Origin: Candidatus Cloacimonadota bacterium
GTDB lineage: Bacteria > Cloacimonadota > Cloacimonadia > Cloacimonadales > TCS61
Length of the DNA: 64,000 nucleotides
NCBI GenBank assembly: GCA_030600585.1
Contig: JAUVLU010000001.1
Span: 62,001-126,000, forward strand
Direction: 5' to 3'
Shown: piece by piece, positions 11,101-21,158 of the stretch
Layout of the letters: each line of letters starts with the position of its first letter
Numbering within the stretch: position 1 is the stretch's first letter
The notes under the pieces: model-generated
The model's database searches: none
What the model was told of the DNA's origin: nothing
Seen by the model: the letters and a program-made list of their open reading frames with translations, nothing else
Translations under genes and position numbers: made by a program

Positions 11101-12480
11101 CAGGAAGGTAATCAATACGATCTTAAAACTGTGGATCGAACTGAGGCACTTTATATAGCAGCACAAACCTATGATTACAGTGCAGAAGTCGTGCTTATAC
11201 AAATTCAGAAATATCTTGATACTTCAGATCAGTTAAATAATGATCAGATGAAAGCCAATCCTGTTCAGCAACAGCAGTACAAAAATACTATTATGAACAA
11301 TGGAAATCAGCTCAGACTGGACTTCCTGAAAAAGGCTGTACAATTATATAAAACTGTTTTGAAAACTTTCTCTACAGGAAAAGATTATTCTGATGAATGG
11401 GTTGAGAAAACATATGAACGTTTGGTTGAACTTGGAATTGAAAAGCCTAAAATCCATGAATATTTCTATACAAATTATGGTTGGAAAATTAATAAAAATC
11501 CTATTACTGATCTTTCTTCAGCCAAATATGATTATGGAGCATGGGAAAACGTAAACATTATAAATGAACAGGTAGTTTTTGGTTCTGCTTATGTGATAAC
11601 ACTCACAGATACATTTGTTACATATATAAAGAAAGATCTTGAAGCTGAGATCAAACCGGAATTACTCTATATTTCATATGCATTTAATCAACCATTAGAA
11701 GTGTATATAAATAATATTCTGGTCGAAAAAGAAGCAGAAATGAAAGAAGAACTTGTTCATGTTGGTGATGAATTATTACCTCAATATAATTTGTTCACTT
11801 CTATGCATCTCATTAATGGTAATAACAGTATTATCTTTAAAATGCCATCGGATGTTACTAAAGAGAAAACTTCAATTTTTGCTGCAGAACTTTCTCTGCA
11901 ATTTGATAAAGAGGAAATTGAATATCATAGAACTACAGAACAATTTACACTTGTCTCAGATTTTACATGGATGACCAGAAAAGAGGGTTCTGAAGAAATA
12001 GAAATAAATGTTTCTCCTGATACATTGAATTATTCAGAAACCGCAGAAGATTCAACTGTAACCAGTACAAAGGGAGGATGGATTTCAGCTAATGGATCCA
12101 ACTTCAAATTCTTTAAAGCACAAATGTACGGAATGGAAAACAGTGAAGCTGTTGGTATTTGGTATCCTGTAATAGACTCAAACAATGTTGAAACAGTGAT
12201 TTTTAACAAGAATTTTGAAATATCAGGAAATGTTACCGATGCAACCCTGAAATGTATTGGTCAAAATACAATAACGATCTGGATCAATAATCAATTGATA
12301 GTTGAGGATAAAGGTCTCATTATTGATGATCGGTTGAAAAAAGTTCAGCCATTTGAGTATGCTGTTGAACAATTAGTGCCTGGAATGAATATCATTGAAA
12401 TAGAAGTAAATGGTGGTAAGGAATACAAGGGTCTTATTTTTGAAATGAATTACCGGGCAAAAAAGAAGTTGACAGAGTAA
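8113..12480 (+). CDS. Giant (1455 aa) TPR-repeat protein with beta-rich C-terminus
   Basis: Signal peptide, many TPR-like repeats, overlaps the previous CDS by 8 nt. Confidence 0.75.
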   Translation: MNNNYRLFIFFLVVIFSISTIKAQTNLAASSSINNKLKEKYEKKVNYKKEVYDRTLRFVNDNLDSPGIATLYFNLAEMSTEINITDPVITTEFYQKVLVADNNFLHKDVVLYNIGFFGFKSEIDKRNQARQNNIKLVMNWPDSLRLTEKNLEYVINSYKELTETSPESIYYTEAFYRLGIIYFELALDARTPQKYFQKSVEYFDKVTLQENDKLQNYGLFQRAWTNFTMGDFTRAIEDFTAILEIINTDSLKIETTFFKADAIENIAFSLIEYDGTDFVQYSKAAGKAKEIFHTFISDTYAKEILLKSITLKHRYNAPMQAADLYNAYITLYPSSIECPLIVDSIVTIYKNNPNRTRKGVAAEELIVNQYKRLTMEFRADSVWYQTNKEKEISDQLNIIMAAYEFLEPKYYNVFATSKSEEDYIKYKELINNYIKFAEFDTEEYTNKINKSVVDFSQELAENSQDPRLYFETIDNISDFIKNNPDFPKIFNYQETRFYNYERIYTILDTTIEQHVYIDTTRNLNLDRMGLDSLFITAINQYQDFLVNYDSKGNQAEKELIRIIYQRSELHYNNEDYDKAFIDFEQCLQYQVENDLKKIIYSRLAEISQNRNNYNDAERFYREAAKYATADEKENFNNNILATMQAKATTFADSADFTTAAQEYLRLAKELEKIDPDKSIGFMVNAIESYQKAGQNQTAIDLYLDIASRKESKNDVLAAYISAWTITDSLKDWNQSESLRKQFINKYKDSNEAYKLRLQIIGFYDGEQFNDKEKAAQMYLQLHDDADKLDIGEDSKESIFLNAYKVYVELENENKLVELSLLFDKLYPRHSKANDFLINVAKIYNDRGEDKKFEELAAYLYKKDPTIDLLVKVAADKLKKVNAEVDGFFVAEQYELMYKKIREFENLDKHYLAEGLNLPTDAIYDNFEYYNNYATFREKFHAGIDVVHHGFLSKTPDELIRINELTEWKKHLVEGKRRIPKLMEMADEETAKIIVLIQEGNQYDLKTVDRTEALYIAAQTYDYSAEVVLIQIQKYLDTSDQLNNDQMKANPVQQQQYKNTIMNNGNQLRLDFLKKAVQLYKTVLKTFSTGKDYSDEWVEKTYERLVELGIEKPKIHEYFYTNYGWKINKNPITDLSSAKYDYGAWENVNIINEQVVFGSAYVITLTDTFVTYIKKDLEAEIKPELLYISYAFNQPLEVYINNILVEKEAEMKEELVHVGDELLPQYNLFTSMHLINGNNSIIFKMPSDVTKEKTSIFAAELSLQFDKEEIEYHRTTEQFTLVSDFTWMTRKEGSEEIEINVSPDTLNYSETAEDSTVTSTKGGWISANGSNFKFFKAQMYGMENSEAVGIWYPVIDSNNVETVIFNKNFEISGNVTDATLKCIGQNTITIWINNQLIVEDKGLIIDDRLKKVQPFEYAVEQLVPGMNIIEIEVNGGKEYKGLIFEMNYRAKKKLTE

Positions 12481-12536
12481 CTAAAATGATATTTCATTTA
12501 TTAAGGATAGAGATCAATTTAATATAAGGGAGAAAG

Positions 12537-12788
12537 ATGAAGAAATTTATTGTACTATTATTAATTCTTTTACTCATTTCCGTTTCACTATTTGGTCAAA
12601 CATCTATGAAATCAGAGAAGTTCAACAAGGTCAAAACAGTAAAAAGTGAATTAGATGAAGAGACAAAAGTTGAGATCAGGAAACCGGATAATACTTCCAT
12701 TATGCCACGTAAGAATACAGATCTGGAAACCGATATGAAATTAAATGTTATTGATAAATTCAAAAAATCAAATAAGTTATTATATTAA
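12537..12788 (+). CDS. Small secreted hypothetical protein
   Basis: Signal peptide MKKFIVLLLILLLISVSLFGQ, SD-like aagggag, co-directional in the cluster. Confidence 0.65.
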   Translation: MKKFIVLLLILLLISVSLFGQTSMKSEKFNKVKTVKSELDEETKVEIRKPDNTSIMPRKNTDLETDMKLNVIDKFKKSNKLLY

Positions 12789-12802
12789 GGGGAGGTAGGA
12801 GA

Positions 12803-13531
12803 ATGAAAAATAATGTGTTAAAGGCTTTTTTGTTTGTCGTTTTGCTTTTTAGTGTAAGCAGTCTTTCGGCTGCTGTAAATGTTGTAGAGATGTTTATTGA
12901 TGGTGGTTATTTTATGTACATCATCTCATTTTTGCTGGTCATTATGATAATCCTTGCGATCATCAAATACTGGCAGCTTTCAATAAAAGAGAAATTGAAC
13001 ACACAGCAATTTTATCTCAAATTAAAAGGTTATATCAAAAATAACCAGATAGAAGAAGCAATTCGTATTTGTGCTCAATTCAAGAAGACTACACTCGGAT
13101 TTATTTTCTGGAATGGTCTTTTAGGCTATAATGACGGTATTAAGTCCGGTAAGAAAGGGATGGAACTGAAACAGCATTTACAAAACTCTTTTGATGAAGC
13201 CGGTCTGCAGGCAATCCCTAATATCGAAGGTGGGCTTTTCTGGTTCGATATTATTGCTCAAATTTCAACTCTTATAGGACTTCTTGGAACTATCTTCGGT
13301 TTGGTTGCTGCTTTTGATTCACTTGCCAACGCTCCCGAAGCTGATAAAAGTAGACTTCTTACAGAAGGTATCTCTATGGCTATGGGAACTACGGCATATG
13401 GACTTATTGTTGCAATTCCAACGATGATTATCAAAGGAGCTCTTCAATCCCGAGCAGATAGAATTATCAATGATATTGATGAATTCAGTGTAAAAACTAT
13501 TAACCAAATTACTTATTCAATGAAGGATTAG
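12803..13531 (+). CDS. MotA/TolQ/ExbB proton channel family protein
   Basis: ISTLIGLLGTIFGLVAAFDSLA...GISMAMGTTAYGLIVAIPTMI. Confidence 0.93.
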   Translation: MKNNVLKAFLFVVLLFSVSSLSAAVNVVEMFIDGGYFMYIISFLLVIMIILAIIKYWQLSIKEKLNTQQFYLKLKGYIKNNQIEEAIRICAQFKKTTLGFIFWNGLLGYNDGIKSGKKGMELKQHLQNSFDEAGLQAIPNIEGGLFWFDIIAQISTLIGLLGTIFGLVAAFDSLANAPEADKSRLLTEGISMAMGTTAYGLIVAIPTMIIKGALQSRADRIINDIDEFSVKTINQITYSMKD

Positions 13532-13535
13532 TCCT

Positions 13536-14045
13536 ATGGCTTACGGTCCATCCAAAAACAGATCACGTTCTCAAAATGAAGTTAGAGAACCGAATCTGAT
13601 TCCAATAATGAATCTGTTTATAGTTATTATTCCAATGTTAATGACTATAATGGTAACAGTTCATCTGGCAATGATTGAGATCACTCTCCCTACCGAATCT
13701 GCTGCTGGTGGTGGTGGTGGTGATGATGCACAAGAACAATTGGAGGATCTACCTAAAGTAATTACACTTGCCCTCTTACCCGACAGGTTTGAAATCATGG
13801 TAGAGGGTATTGATGACATCATCTCGATTCCTCAATTATCTACCGGTACATACGATTATTTTACTCTGGATGAGAATATTGCCCGCTTAAAAGAAAATAA
13901 CGAAAATCAGGGAACAATCGACCTCCTTCCCGATCCAACAGTAAAATTTGATACGTTGCTCAGATCGATTGATATCTGTAAAAGCAATAATTTTCCTAAT
14001 ATTAAATATCTGACATCATTAACAAAGTATTATAAAGCTAAATAG
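13536..14045 (+). CDS. ExbD/TolR family protein (1st copy)
   Basis: EPNLIPIMNLFIVIIPMLMTIM; directly follows the ExbB-like gene. Confidence 0.85.
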   Translation: MAYGPSKNRSRSQNEVREPNLIPIMNLFIVIIPMLMTIMVTVHLAMIEITLPTESAAGGGGGDDAQEQLEDLPKVITLALLPDRFEIMVEGIDDIISIPQLSTGTYDYFTLDENIARLKENNENQGTIDLLPDPTVKFDTLLRSIDICKSNNFPNIKYLTSLTKYYKAK

Positions 14046-14054
14046 GAGCAAATT

Positions 14055-14588
14055 ATGAATACACTATCAGTTAAGGTTAACCGATCTGGCGGAGGTAAAT
14101 TCCAACACAGAAAAAGAGGTAATAAAACTAAAGACCTTAACATTACTTCATTGATCGATATCCTAACGATCTTGCTTGTTTTTATGATAAAAAATATTTC
14201 AATGGATTCTACTCAGAAAAACGCTCCGGAAGGAATGATCCTGCCAACTACAGTTACAATAAATGATCTAATGGAAAGTGGGAAGGCAGTGTACCTCAAA
14301 ATATATCCCGACAGAATACTATATGGTACAGAGAGCATTGAGGTTGGTTCCCTTCAAGATTTCTTGAATAAATCTGAAATCAGAAATTCTCTTCTCAGGC
14401 TATTGCAAATGGAAGCAAAAGCAATTACTTCCGTTAACAGTAAGCCATGTTTGCTGATTCAGGCGGACAAGGAATTACCCTGTAGGTATATTACGGAGTT
14501 TATAAAATTTAGTGCCCAAGCTTCGTTTGCGAACATATATTTCTCTGCAATTCACACAGAGAATAAAAATGAAGTTCTGGGATTATAA
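14055..14588 (+). CDS. ExbD/TolR family protein (2nd copy)
   Basis: DLNITSLIDILTILLVFMIKN. Confidence 0.88.
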   Translation: MNTLSVKVNRSGGGKFQHRKRGNKTKDLNITSLIDILTILLVFMIKNISMDSTQKNAPEGMILPTTVTINDLMESGKAVYLKIYPDRILYGTESIEVGSLQDFLNKSEIRNSLLRLLQMEAKAITSVNSKPCLLIQADKELPCRYITEFIKFSAQASFANIYFSAIHTENKNEVLGL

Positions 14589-14597
14589 GGGGTGTCT

Positions 14598-16037
14598 ATG
14601 GCTGATAAAGTATTGAATTTAAAATTGAAATACAAAGATAAAGTACTGGATATTGCAAGGCACAAACGTGATTTTACAAAGAAATTCTATATTGGAAATG
14701 ACAGAGATCTTTTCTGGCAGATCCTTGATAAAGCTTTTCCCAAAAGATATAAGCTGATATCTAAACATGGTTCATCTTTTAAAATGAGTCTGCGTGATGA
14801 TATGAGCGTAACTGTTAGGAAAGATAACCAAGAATTGGGAATGGATGACTTAAGACGTGCAAATCTTATCAAAGGGAGAACTCTTACCCTTGATCCTTCT
14901 ACTGTAGGCTCTATTGACTTTGGAGGTAACTGGGAAATTGAATATAGTTTTGGTAAACCATATCTTTATGTTCCCACTGCACAAGAGATAAGTATTGCTA
15001 AACAATTTGCAAAATTTTCACCTTCCACACCTCAACAAAAATTCACACGAATAATCGTTATCATGGGGCTTATTGCTACATGGATTGGTCTTTATATTGC
15101 AGAAAGTACCTATATTCCTCCTGTAAAAATAGATTTTACAGAACGTATGCAGCGTATTGAAGAATTTGCCACTTTAATTCAACCGGAAGTAACGGAAGAA
15201 GTTGTTGAAGCAGAAGGAACTGCAGATGTGCAAGTTGGAAAATCACGCGAGGAAATGGAAGAAGAAATTACGGAGCAAGTAGAATATGCTCAGGAAATGA
15301 CTTCAGCTCAATTTGAACAGGAATTTGGACTTGCACTTAATGTTGGTGCCGGTATACAAGGTGGTACAGGTACAGGTGATTTCAGTAATGAGCTATTAGA
15401 GGTAACAGAAGTTAGTGAAATTGTTGCAGCAGGTTCCGGGGGACCAGGAGTTGGTACGGGTCCTAAAGCCAGACGTGGAGCAACTGATCTTGATGTTGTG
15501 GGTTCAGGTGGATTTGATCTGGAAGGATCAGGAGACGGTCTTGGCGGACTTGGTGATCTGGGAGGTCTTAATCTTGGTGGAACAGGCGGTTTTGAAGAAG
15601 TTGATATGGCCAGTCTTGGTGGAGATGTCGGTAGCTATAATATTACCAAGATAGAAAGCAGAGCGCAATTTAAAGCTGTACAAAAACGTTTTGCCGGTAT
15701 TAAGATGGTTAAAGAAGGCTCGATAGCAGTTAAACAAACAATATCTCCTCAAACAAAATCGATCGTTGCTGATATCGATAAGGTGGTTGCTACATACAAA
15801 CCACAAATATCTAAGTTATTCGGTGTGGAATCTATGATGATGGATATGTATGGAACCATTGAGTTCTCGATCATTATCAATAAAAGTGGCAAAGTAGAAG
15901 CTGTGGATATAGAAGCTGTTTCGGGCAGCTATTTTACAGATTCGTTTCTGTCAAAATGCCGCGAGATCATCTTGAATTGGAAAATACCTGTGAAAAATCC
16001 GATCGGTTACAGTTTCAGAATGAAATTCTTGAAGTAA
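14598..16037 (+). CDS. AgmX/PglI-like, TonB C-terminal domain protein with Gly-rich linker
   Basis: One TM segment, Gly-rich region, C-terminal GTIEFSIIINKSGKVEAVDIEAVSG...SFLSKCREIILNWKIP. Confidence 0.8.
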   Translation: MADKVLNLKLKYKDKVLDIARHKRDFTKKFYIGNDRDLFWQILDKAFPKRYKLISKHGSSFKMSLRDDMSVTVRKDNQELGMDDLRRANLIKGRTLTLDPSTVGSIDFGGNWEIEYSFGKPYLYVPTAQEISIAKQFAKFSPSTPQQKFTRIIVIMGLIATWIGLYIAESTYIPPVKIDFTERMQRIEEFATLIQPEVTEEVVEAEGTADVQVGKSREEMEEEITEQVEYAQEMTSAQFEQEFGLALNVGAGIQGGTGTGDFSNELLEVTEVSEIVAAGSGGPGVGTGPKARRGATDLDVVGSGGFDLEGSGDGLGGLGDLGGLNLGGTGGFEEVDMASLGGDVGSYNITKIESRAQFKAVQKRFAGIKMVKEGSIAVKQTISPQTKSIVADIDKVVATYKPQISKLFGVESMMMDMYGTIEFSIIINKSGKVEAVDIEAVSGSYFTDSFLSKCREIILNWKIPVKNPIGYSFRMKFLK

Positions 16038-16052
16038 CAACAAATATTAAAC

Positions 16053-16081
16053 AGCCCTTCTCTTGCAGAAGGGCTATTTTT
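16053..16081 (+). terminator. Rho-independent terminator-like hairpin
   Basis: agcccttct-cttgc-agaagggct followed by attttt. Confidence 0.85.
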
Positions 16082-16087
16082 ATAGCT

Positions 16088-18475
16088 ATGAAATATTATC
16101 AAATTGCACTTCCTATTAATGTTGCTAAACTTTATACTTACAAAAGTGAGGAAAATATCATAGCTGGCTGTCGGGTATTGGTCTCTTTTAACAACACATT
16201 TCATACCGGTATTGTTTGGAAAGAGACACTTGCTATCGATAAAAAGATAAAGTATAAAGATATCCTTGAGATCGTAGATGACGATCCTAAAATTTCTTCT
16301 GAGCTTTTAGAATTGGCTTTGTGGATCAGTAAGTATTATCACTGCAGTTTGGGACAGTCACTTTCGGCAATGCTTCCTTCCGCTTTCAATATTCAACTGC
16401 AAAGAAAAGTGAGATTAACTGAATCCCTCAATCTGGAAATTAATGATGAGACAGCACAGAAAATAGTTAAAGAACTTAGCGAAGACTGGTACGATATTTC
16501 CAAACTGAAAGAAAAATTAAAGATCAAATCTTCAAAATTCAACACTTCGTTAGAAGAATTGGAGAATAGTGATGTTATTGAAATATCAAGAGTTTTTGAT
16601 GAAAAAATTAAAAAGAAGATCGCTAATTTTGTGGTCTTATTACAGGTCGATACAATACCTTTCCTAACAGCAAAACAGACAGAAGCATATGAATATATGA
16701 AGAGCATCTCGACCGATTTTGCACTGGCAAAGATCGCTGACAGATATAGCTATTCAATAATCAAAGCACTAAGAAATAAGGGACTTCTTAATATCGAACC
16801 GCGGGAAGTAAAAAGGCAATATTTTACTTTCCCTCCAAAACGGATTTTAAAAAGTATTCAGCTAACCTTAGAACAGCAGACAGCAATTTCAACAATTAAT
16901 GAGTATGTTCGATCAGGAAAATTTCATCCATTTTTGCTCTTTGGAATTACCGGCAGTGGTAAGACAGAAGTATATATTGAAATTATAAAATGTGCATTGA
17001 AGAAGAACAAGTCTGCTCTTATGCTGGTTCCTGAAATTGCGCTTACTCCACAAATGGTTGATAGGTTCTTCAACGCTTTTGGTGAAGACATAGCCATTTT
17101 GCACAGTCACTTGAATGACCGTCAGAGATGGGAACAATGGAACAAAATAAAATCCGGGAAAAGCAAGATCGTGATTGGCGCACGCAGTGCGATTTTTGCT
17201 CCGCTGGAAAATCTTGGTGTAATTATCGTTGATGAAGAACATGAGACAACTTACAAACAGGAAAATACTCCGCGTTACAATGGACGTGATCTTTCAATTC
17301 TACGAGCTAAAATGAACAATGCCGTTGTTATATTGGGAAGCGCAACTCCCTCTCTGGAAAGCTGGAATAATGTGAAAACCGGTAAATACACTCTGCTTAA
17401 ATTATCTCACCGTCCCCTCTCCTATGAACTTCCTACAGTTGATATTCTCGATATGAGAAAAGAGAAAGATCCAAAACTTCTTATATCGGTTAAACTAAAA
17501 GCGAAAATTGAAGAGAAGCTAAAAGCAGATCAGCAGATAATCTTACTGCAGAACAGAAGAGGACATTCTTCATTTGTACAGTGTATCTCCTGTGGAAAAT
17601 TATTTGAATGCCAAAATTGTGATATTTCCATGAAATTTCATAGTAATTCCCAGGAATTGATCTGTCATTACTGCGGCAATAAAACGCATATGCCCAGAAA
17701 GTGTCCTAAGTGCGGGAGCTATATGTTTGCCTTTGGTGCTTCCGGTACACAGCAGATTGAAAAGCAGCTCAACATTCTCTTTCCCAAAGCCAGAATATTA
17801 AGAATGGATTCCGATAGTGCCGGTAAAAAAGACAGTTATGATTCCATGTTTAAAAGAATGCGTGACGGAACTGTTGATATCCTTTTGGGAACGCAGATGA
17901 TAGCAAAAGGACTCGACTTTGAAAACGTGACTCTGGTCGGTGTTATCTCAGCTGATATTGGTTTGAATGTTCCTGATTTCAGAGCTGCTGAAAGAACTTT
18001 TCAACTGCTTACTCAGGTGGCAGGAAGATCGGGACGAGGTGAGAAACCCGGTGAAGTAATAATCCAAACTTACAATCCTGAACATTATTCTATTACGAAT
18101 GCAATGAAGCAGCACTTTGAATTATTTGCCGATAAAGAAATAAATATGCGAAAACATCTGAAATATCCACCTGAATATAAACTTGCGCGATTTGTATTTT
18201 CCCACAAAAATGAAAAATATTTAAAAGAACAAATATCAAAAAATACTAAAGTGATCAATGAACTGAAGAATCTTTTCAAAGCAGATCAGTTAAGAATTTT
18301 AGGTCCGATCGATGCCCCGATAGCGAGAATGCAGAATAATTACAGATACCATCTCATACTTAAAGCCGATAGCGTTAAAGTGGTTTCAGCTTCAGTAAGT
18401 TTTTTAAAAGACAACCTCAAGATAGGCAGTACTATAAAACAGGTGATCGATATAGATCCGTATAGCCTGATGTAA
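16088..18475 (+). CDS. priA: Primosomal protein N' (PriA helicase)
   Basis: GITGSGKTEVYIE, DEEH, zinc Cys pairs CISCGKLFECQNC/CHYCG/CPKCG. ATG 16088 lies after the terminator; the ORF-track start overlaps the previous CDS. Confidence 0.95.
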   Translation: MKYYQIALPINVAKLYTYKSEENIIAGCRVLVSFNNTFHTGIVWKETLAIDKKIKYKDILEIVDDDPKISSELLELALWISKYYHCSLGQSLSAMLPSAFNIQLQRKVRLTESLNLEINDETAQKIVKELSEDWYDISKLKEKLKIKSSKFNTSLEELENSDVIEISRVFDEKIKKKIANFVVLLQVDTIPFLTAKQTEAYEYMKSISTDFALAKIADRYSYSIIKALRNKGLLNIEPREVKRQYFTFPPKRILKSIQLTLEQQTAISTINEYVRSGKFHPFLLFGITGSGKTEVYIEIIKCALKKNKSALMLVPEIALTPQMVDRFFNAFGEDIAILHSHLNDRQRWEQWNKIKSGKSKIVIGARSAIFAPLENLGVIIVDEEHETTYKQENTPRYNGRDLSILRAKMNNAVVILGSATPSLESWNNVKTGKYTLLKLSHRPLSYELPTVDILDMRKEKDPKLLISVKLKAKIEEKLKADQQIILLQNRRGHSSFVQCISCGKLFECQNCDISMKFHSNSQELICHYCGNKTHMPRKCPKCGSYMFAFGASGTQQIEKQLNILFPKARILRMDSDSAGKKDSYDSMFKRMRDGTVDILLGTQMIAKGLDFENVTLVGVISADIGLNVPDFRAAERTFQLLTQVAGRSGRGEKPGEVIIQTYNPEHYSITNAMKQHFELFADKEINMRKHLKYPPEYKLARFVFSHKNEKYLKEQISKNTKVINELKNLFKADQLRILGPIDAPIARMQNNYRYHLILKADSVKVVSASVSFLKDNLKIGSTIKQVIDIDPYSLM

Positions 18476-18674
18476 TATCAAAACCTTCTTAAAATATTCT
18501 AATAGAGAATAAACCGTAAATTCAGAATGAGTTATCATTAATAAATTGACTTAATATAGACATAATAAAAAATGAACTAAGATCATTTAAAGGTTTTATT
18601 ATCAAGCTGTTAGTAGTTTTGCTTGACGTAAATCTTGAAGAAAAGAAGTAGTAAATATAAATTATGGAGGAAGA

Positions 18675-19820
18675 ATGGATTATTTCTTAACCGAAGAACA
18701 ATTAGAAATAAAAGAAATAGCTCGTAAGGTTGCAGAAGAGAAGATCAAACCTGTAAGAGCGAAATATGATGAAGGGCACGAATTCCCATGGGAGATCGTA
18801 GAAGTATTTAAACAGACAGATCTTTTTGCTGTTCTGGTTCCGGAAGAATATGACGGTATCAGCGGTAAAGTGGTAGATATTGCTATAGTCACAGAAGAAC
18901 TTAGTCGTGTTTGCGGTGGTATCGGTCTTTCACTTGGTGGTTCTGGTTTGGGAATGTACCCGATCCTTATCTCCGGAAGCGAAGAGCAGAAACAGAAATA
19001 TTTGCCCAAAATTGCTAATGGAGAGATTCTGGCTGCTTTTGCATTAACAGAGGCAAATGCCGGATCTGATGCCGGCGGTATGGAAACAACTGCTGTTAAA
19101 GATGGTGATCATTATATACTTAATGGTACAAAACAGTGGATAACTAATGGCGGAGAAGCTGATCTTTACACAGTTTTTGTACTTACTGATAAATCAAAAG
19201 GAGCGCGTGGTGCTTCTTGTCTTATTGTAGAAAAAGGCACCGAAGGTTTTTCATTTGGGAAGAAAGAAGATAAAATGGGTATTCGCGGTTCAGTAACGAG
19301 AGAACTGATCTTTGATAATTGCAGAATTCCGGTAGAAAATCTGGTTGGCCGTGAAGGAACAGGTTTTATGATTGCTATGAAAACACTGGATAAATCACGT
19401 CCAATGGTTGCTGCGCAAGCTGTGGGGATTGCTCAAGGTGCTTATGAAGAAGCTGCAAAATATGCCAAACAACGTATTCAGTTCGGGAAACCGATCTCAG
19501 CTTTCCAGGGTGTTCAGTTTATACTGGCAGATATGGCAACGCAGATCGAAGCAGCCAGAGCACTGATTATGGCAACTGCAAAATTGATAGATTCCGGTGC
19601 GAAAAAATATGCTAAGGAATCTGCAATGTGCAAAGTATTTGCTTCAGATGTGGCAATGAAAGTTACAACCGATGCAGTTCAAATATTGGGTGGATACGGA
19701 TATATGAAGGAATATCCGGTAGAAAAAATGATGCGTGATGCTAAGATCACTCAGATATATGAAGGAACAAATCAAGTTCAAAGATCCGTGATAGCTTCCA
19801 ACCTGTTAAAGGAATTTTAA
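18675..19820 (+). CDS. Acyl-CoA dehydrogenase
   Basis: ALTEANAGSDAGG, GYGYMKEYPVEKMMRDAKITQIYEGTNQVQR. Confidence 0.95.
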   Translation: MDYFLTEEQLEIKEIARKVAEEKIKPVRAKYDEGHEFPWEIVEVFKQTDLFAVLVPEEYDGISGKVVDIAIVTEELSRVCGGIGLSLGGSGLGMYPILISGSEEQKQKYLPKIANGEILAAFALTEANAGSDAGGMETTAVKDGDHYILNGTKQWITNGGEADLYTVFVLTDKSKGARGASCLIVEKGTEGFSFGKKEDKMGIRGSVTRELIFDNCRIPVENLVGREGTGFMIAMKTLDKSRPMVAAQAVGIAQGAYEEAAKYAKQRIQFGKPISAFQGVQFILADMATQIEAARALIMATAKLIDSGAKKYAKESAMCKVFASDVAMKVTTDAVQILGGYGYMKEYPVEKMMRDAKITQIYEGTNQVQRSVIASNLLKEF

Positions 19821-19833
19821 TCAGAAAAAAATC

Positions 19834-20361
19834 ATGAAATTACTTTTTCATATATGTTGTGCACCGTGTTTTGCGGCGCCTTATTTTCATTTGAAAGCAG
19901 AAGGTCATGATGTCCATGGATTCTGGTATAATCATAATATACACCCCTATACAGAATATAGGAAACGATTGGAAACTTTGCAGGAATTTGCAGGAAAAGA
20001 AAATTTTCCGCTTATCGTAAAAGATGAATACGAATTGGAAAAATTCCTGCGTAAAACTGCATTCCGTGAACAAGAGCGCTGTAGAATTTGTTATTATGAC
20101 CGCCTGAAATATTCTGCTATAATTGCCAAGAAGGGCAACTTCGATGCTTTTACCACAACACTTCTTTATAGCAAATTCCAAAAGCACGATCTCATAAAAG
20201 AAATTGGTGAATCACTTGCTAAAGAATACGGCATAAAATTTTATTATCAGGATTTCAGGGAGTATTGGCAAGAAGGGATAAAGATTTCCAAAGAAAAGAA
20301 GATGTACCGTCAGCAATATTGCGGATGTGTATATAGTGAACGGGACAGGTATCTGAAATGA
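19834..20361 (+). CDS. queH: Epoxyqueuosine reductase QueH
   Basis: LLFHICCAPC, CRICYYDRL, QQYCGCVYSE. Confidence 0.9.
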   Translation: MKLLFHICCAPCFAAPYFHLKAEGHDVHGFWYNHNIHPYTEYRKRLETLQEFAGKENFPLIVKDEYELEKFLRKTAFREQERCRICYYDRLKYSAIIAKKGNFDAFTTTLLYSKFQKHDLIKEIGESLAKEYGIKFYYQDFREYWQEGIKISKEKKMYRQQYCGCVYSERDRYLK

Positions 20362-20365
20362 TTGT

Positions 20366-20640
20366 CGACCTCACCCTCAGGCTTCGCCAAGGCTACGCCC
20401 CAACAGGTCTGTTCCTCTCCTGTCCAGTAGAGGGATGTCGGAGAAAATGAAATTTTGAAAATGTTGAGTTTTGAGTGTTGAATTGTAAGTTATCGTCATC
20501 CTGCCTGCCGTGGCGTATCCAGCTTTAGCTGGAGAAGACTGGACGTTTACCAGCAAACCAATAGCTTGTCCGCCTCTGGCGTGGCTTGTAAACCTCAGGC
20601 TGGAATTTTGCACGTTGTTCTCTTTAGGAAGGAGAATTAA
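20366..20640. repeat. Intergenic GC-rich repeat block
   Basis: Contains gtcatcctg...gacgtttaccagcaaacca, echoed at 28596..28622, plus short inverted repeats. Confidence 0.5.
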
Positions 20641-20901
20641 TACAATAAATTTTCTCCTTATTCTTCGTTAAAAGTAACGGAAGAAAGATTCCATGCCTTC
20701 GGCAGGTAAACCTCAGATTTATCAGCCTATGGCTGATTGACGGGAATAAATTATTTGTACTAATAATATTATCAGCGTTTATCCGTGTTCATCTGTGGTA
20801 AAATTTTGTATGAGATAGGTTCACAAATTGTATAATAAAAAACTCTTGCTTTATTTGGATGTAAATAGAAATTGTAAAAAAAACAAAAAAGGAAGAAAAA
20901 T

Positions 20902-21114
20902 ATGAAGGGAACTGTAAAGTGGTTTGATGAAGGAAAGGGTTATGGTTTTGTCATTACGGCTGAAGGAAAAGAATTTTTCGTTCACTGGAAATCAATAGTA
21001 ACAGTATCAGAATTGGGTAGAAAAATACTTATTCCTGATGAAGAAGTAGAATTTGATACAATTGAAACGGATAGAGGAATTCAGGCGATTAATATTATCA
21101 GATTAAATCCATGA
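20902..21114 (+). CDS. Cold-shock domain protein
   Basis: MKGTVKWFDEGKGYGFVITAEGKEFFVHWKSI. Confidence 0.9.
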   Translation: MKGTVKWFDEGKGYGFVITAEGKEFFVHWKSIVTVSELGRKILIPDEEVEFDTIETDRGIQAINIIRLNP

Positions 21115-21133
21115 TCTGCTAATTGCAATTTCA

Positions 21134-21158
21134 ACGGCGTATATACGTCGCTTTTTTT
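21134..21158 (+). terminator. Terminator-like hairpin abutting the next start codon
   Basis: cggcgtatatacgtcg-cttttttt, immediately followed by ATG 21159. Confidence 0.75.

Noticed and set aside
20377-20613. 78-aa minus-strand ORF
   Set aside because: Lies entirely in intergenic repeats; no protein features.
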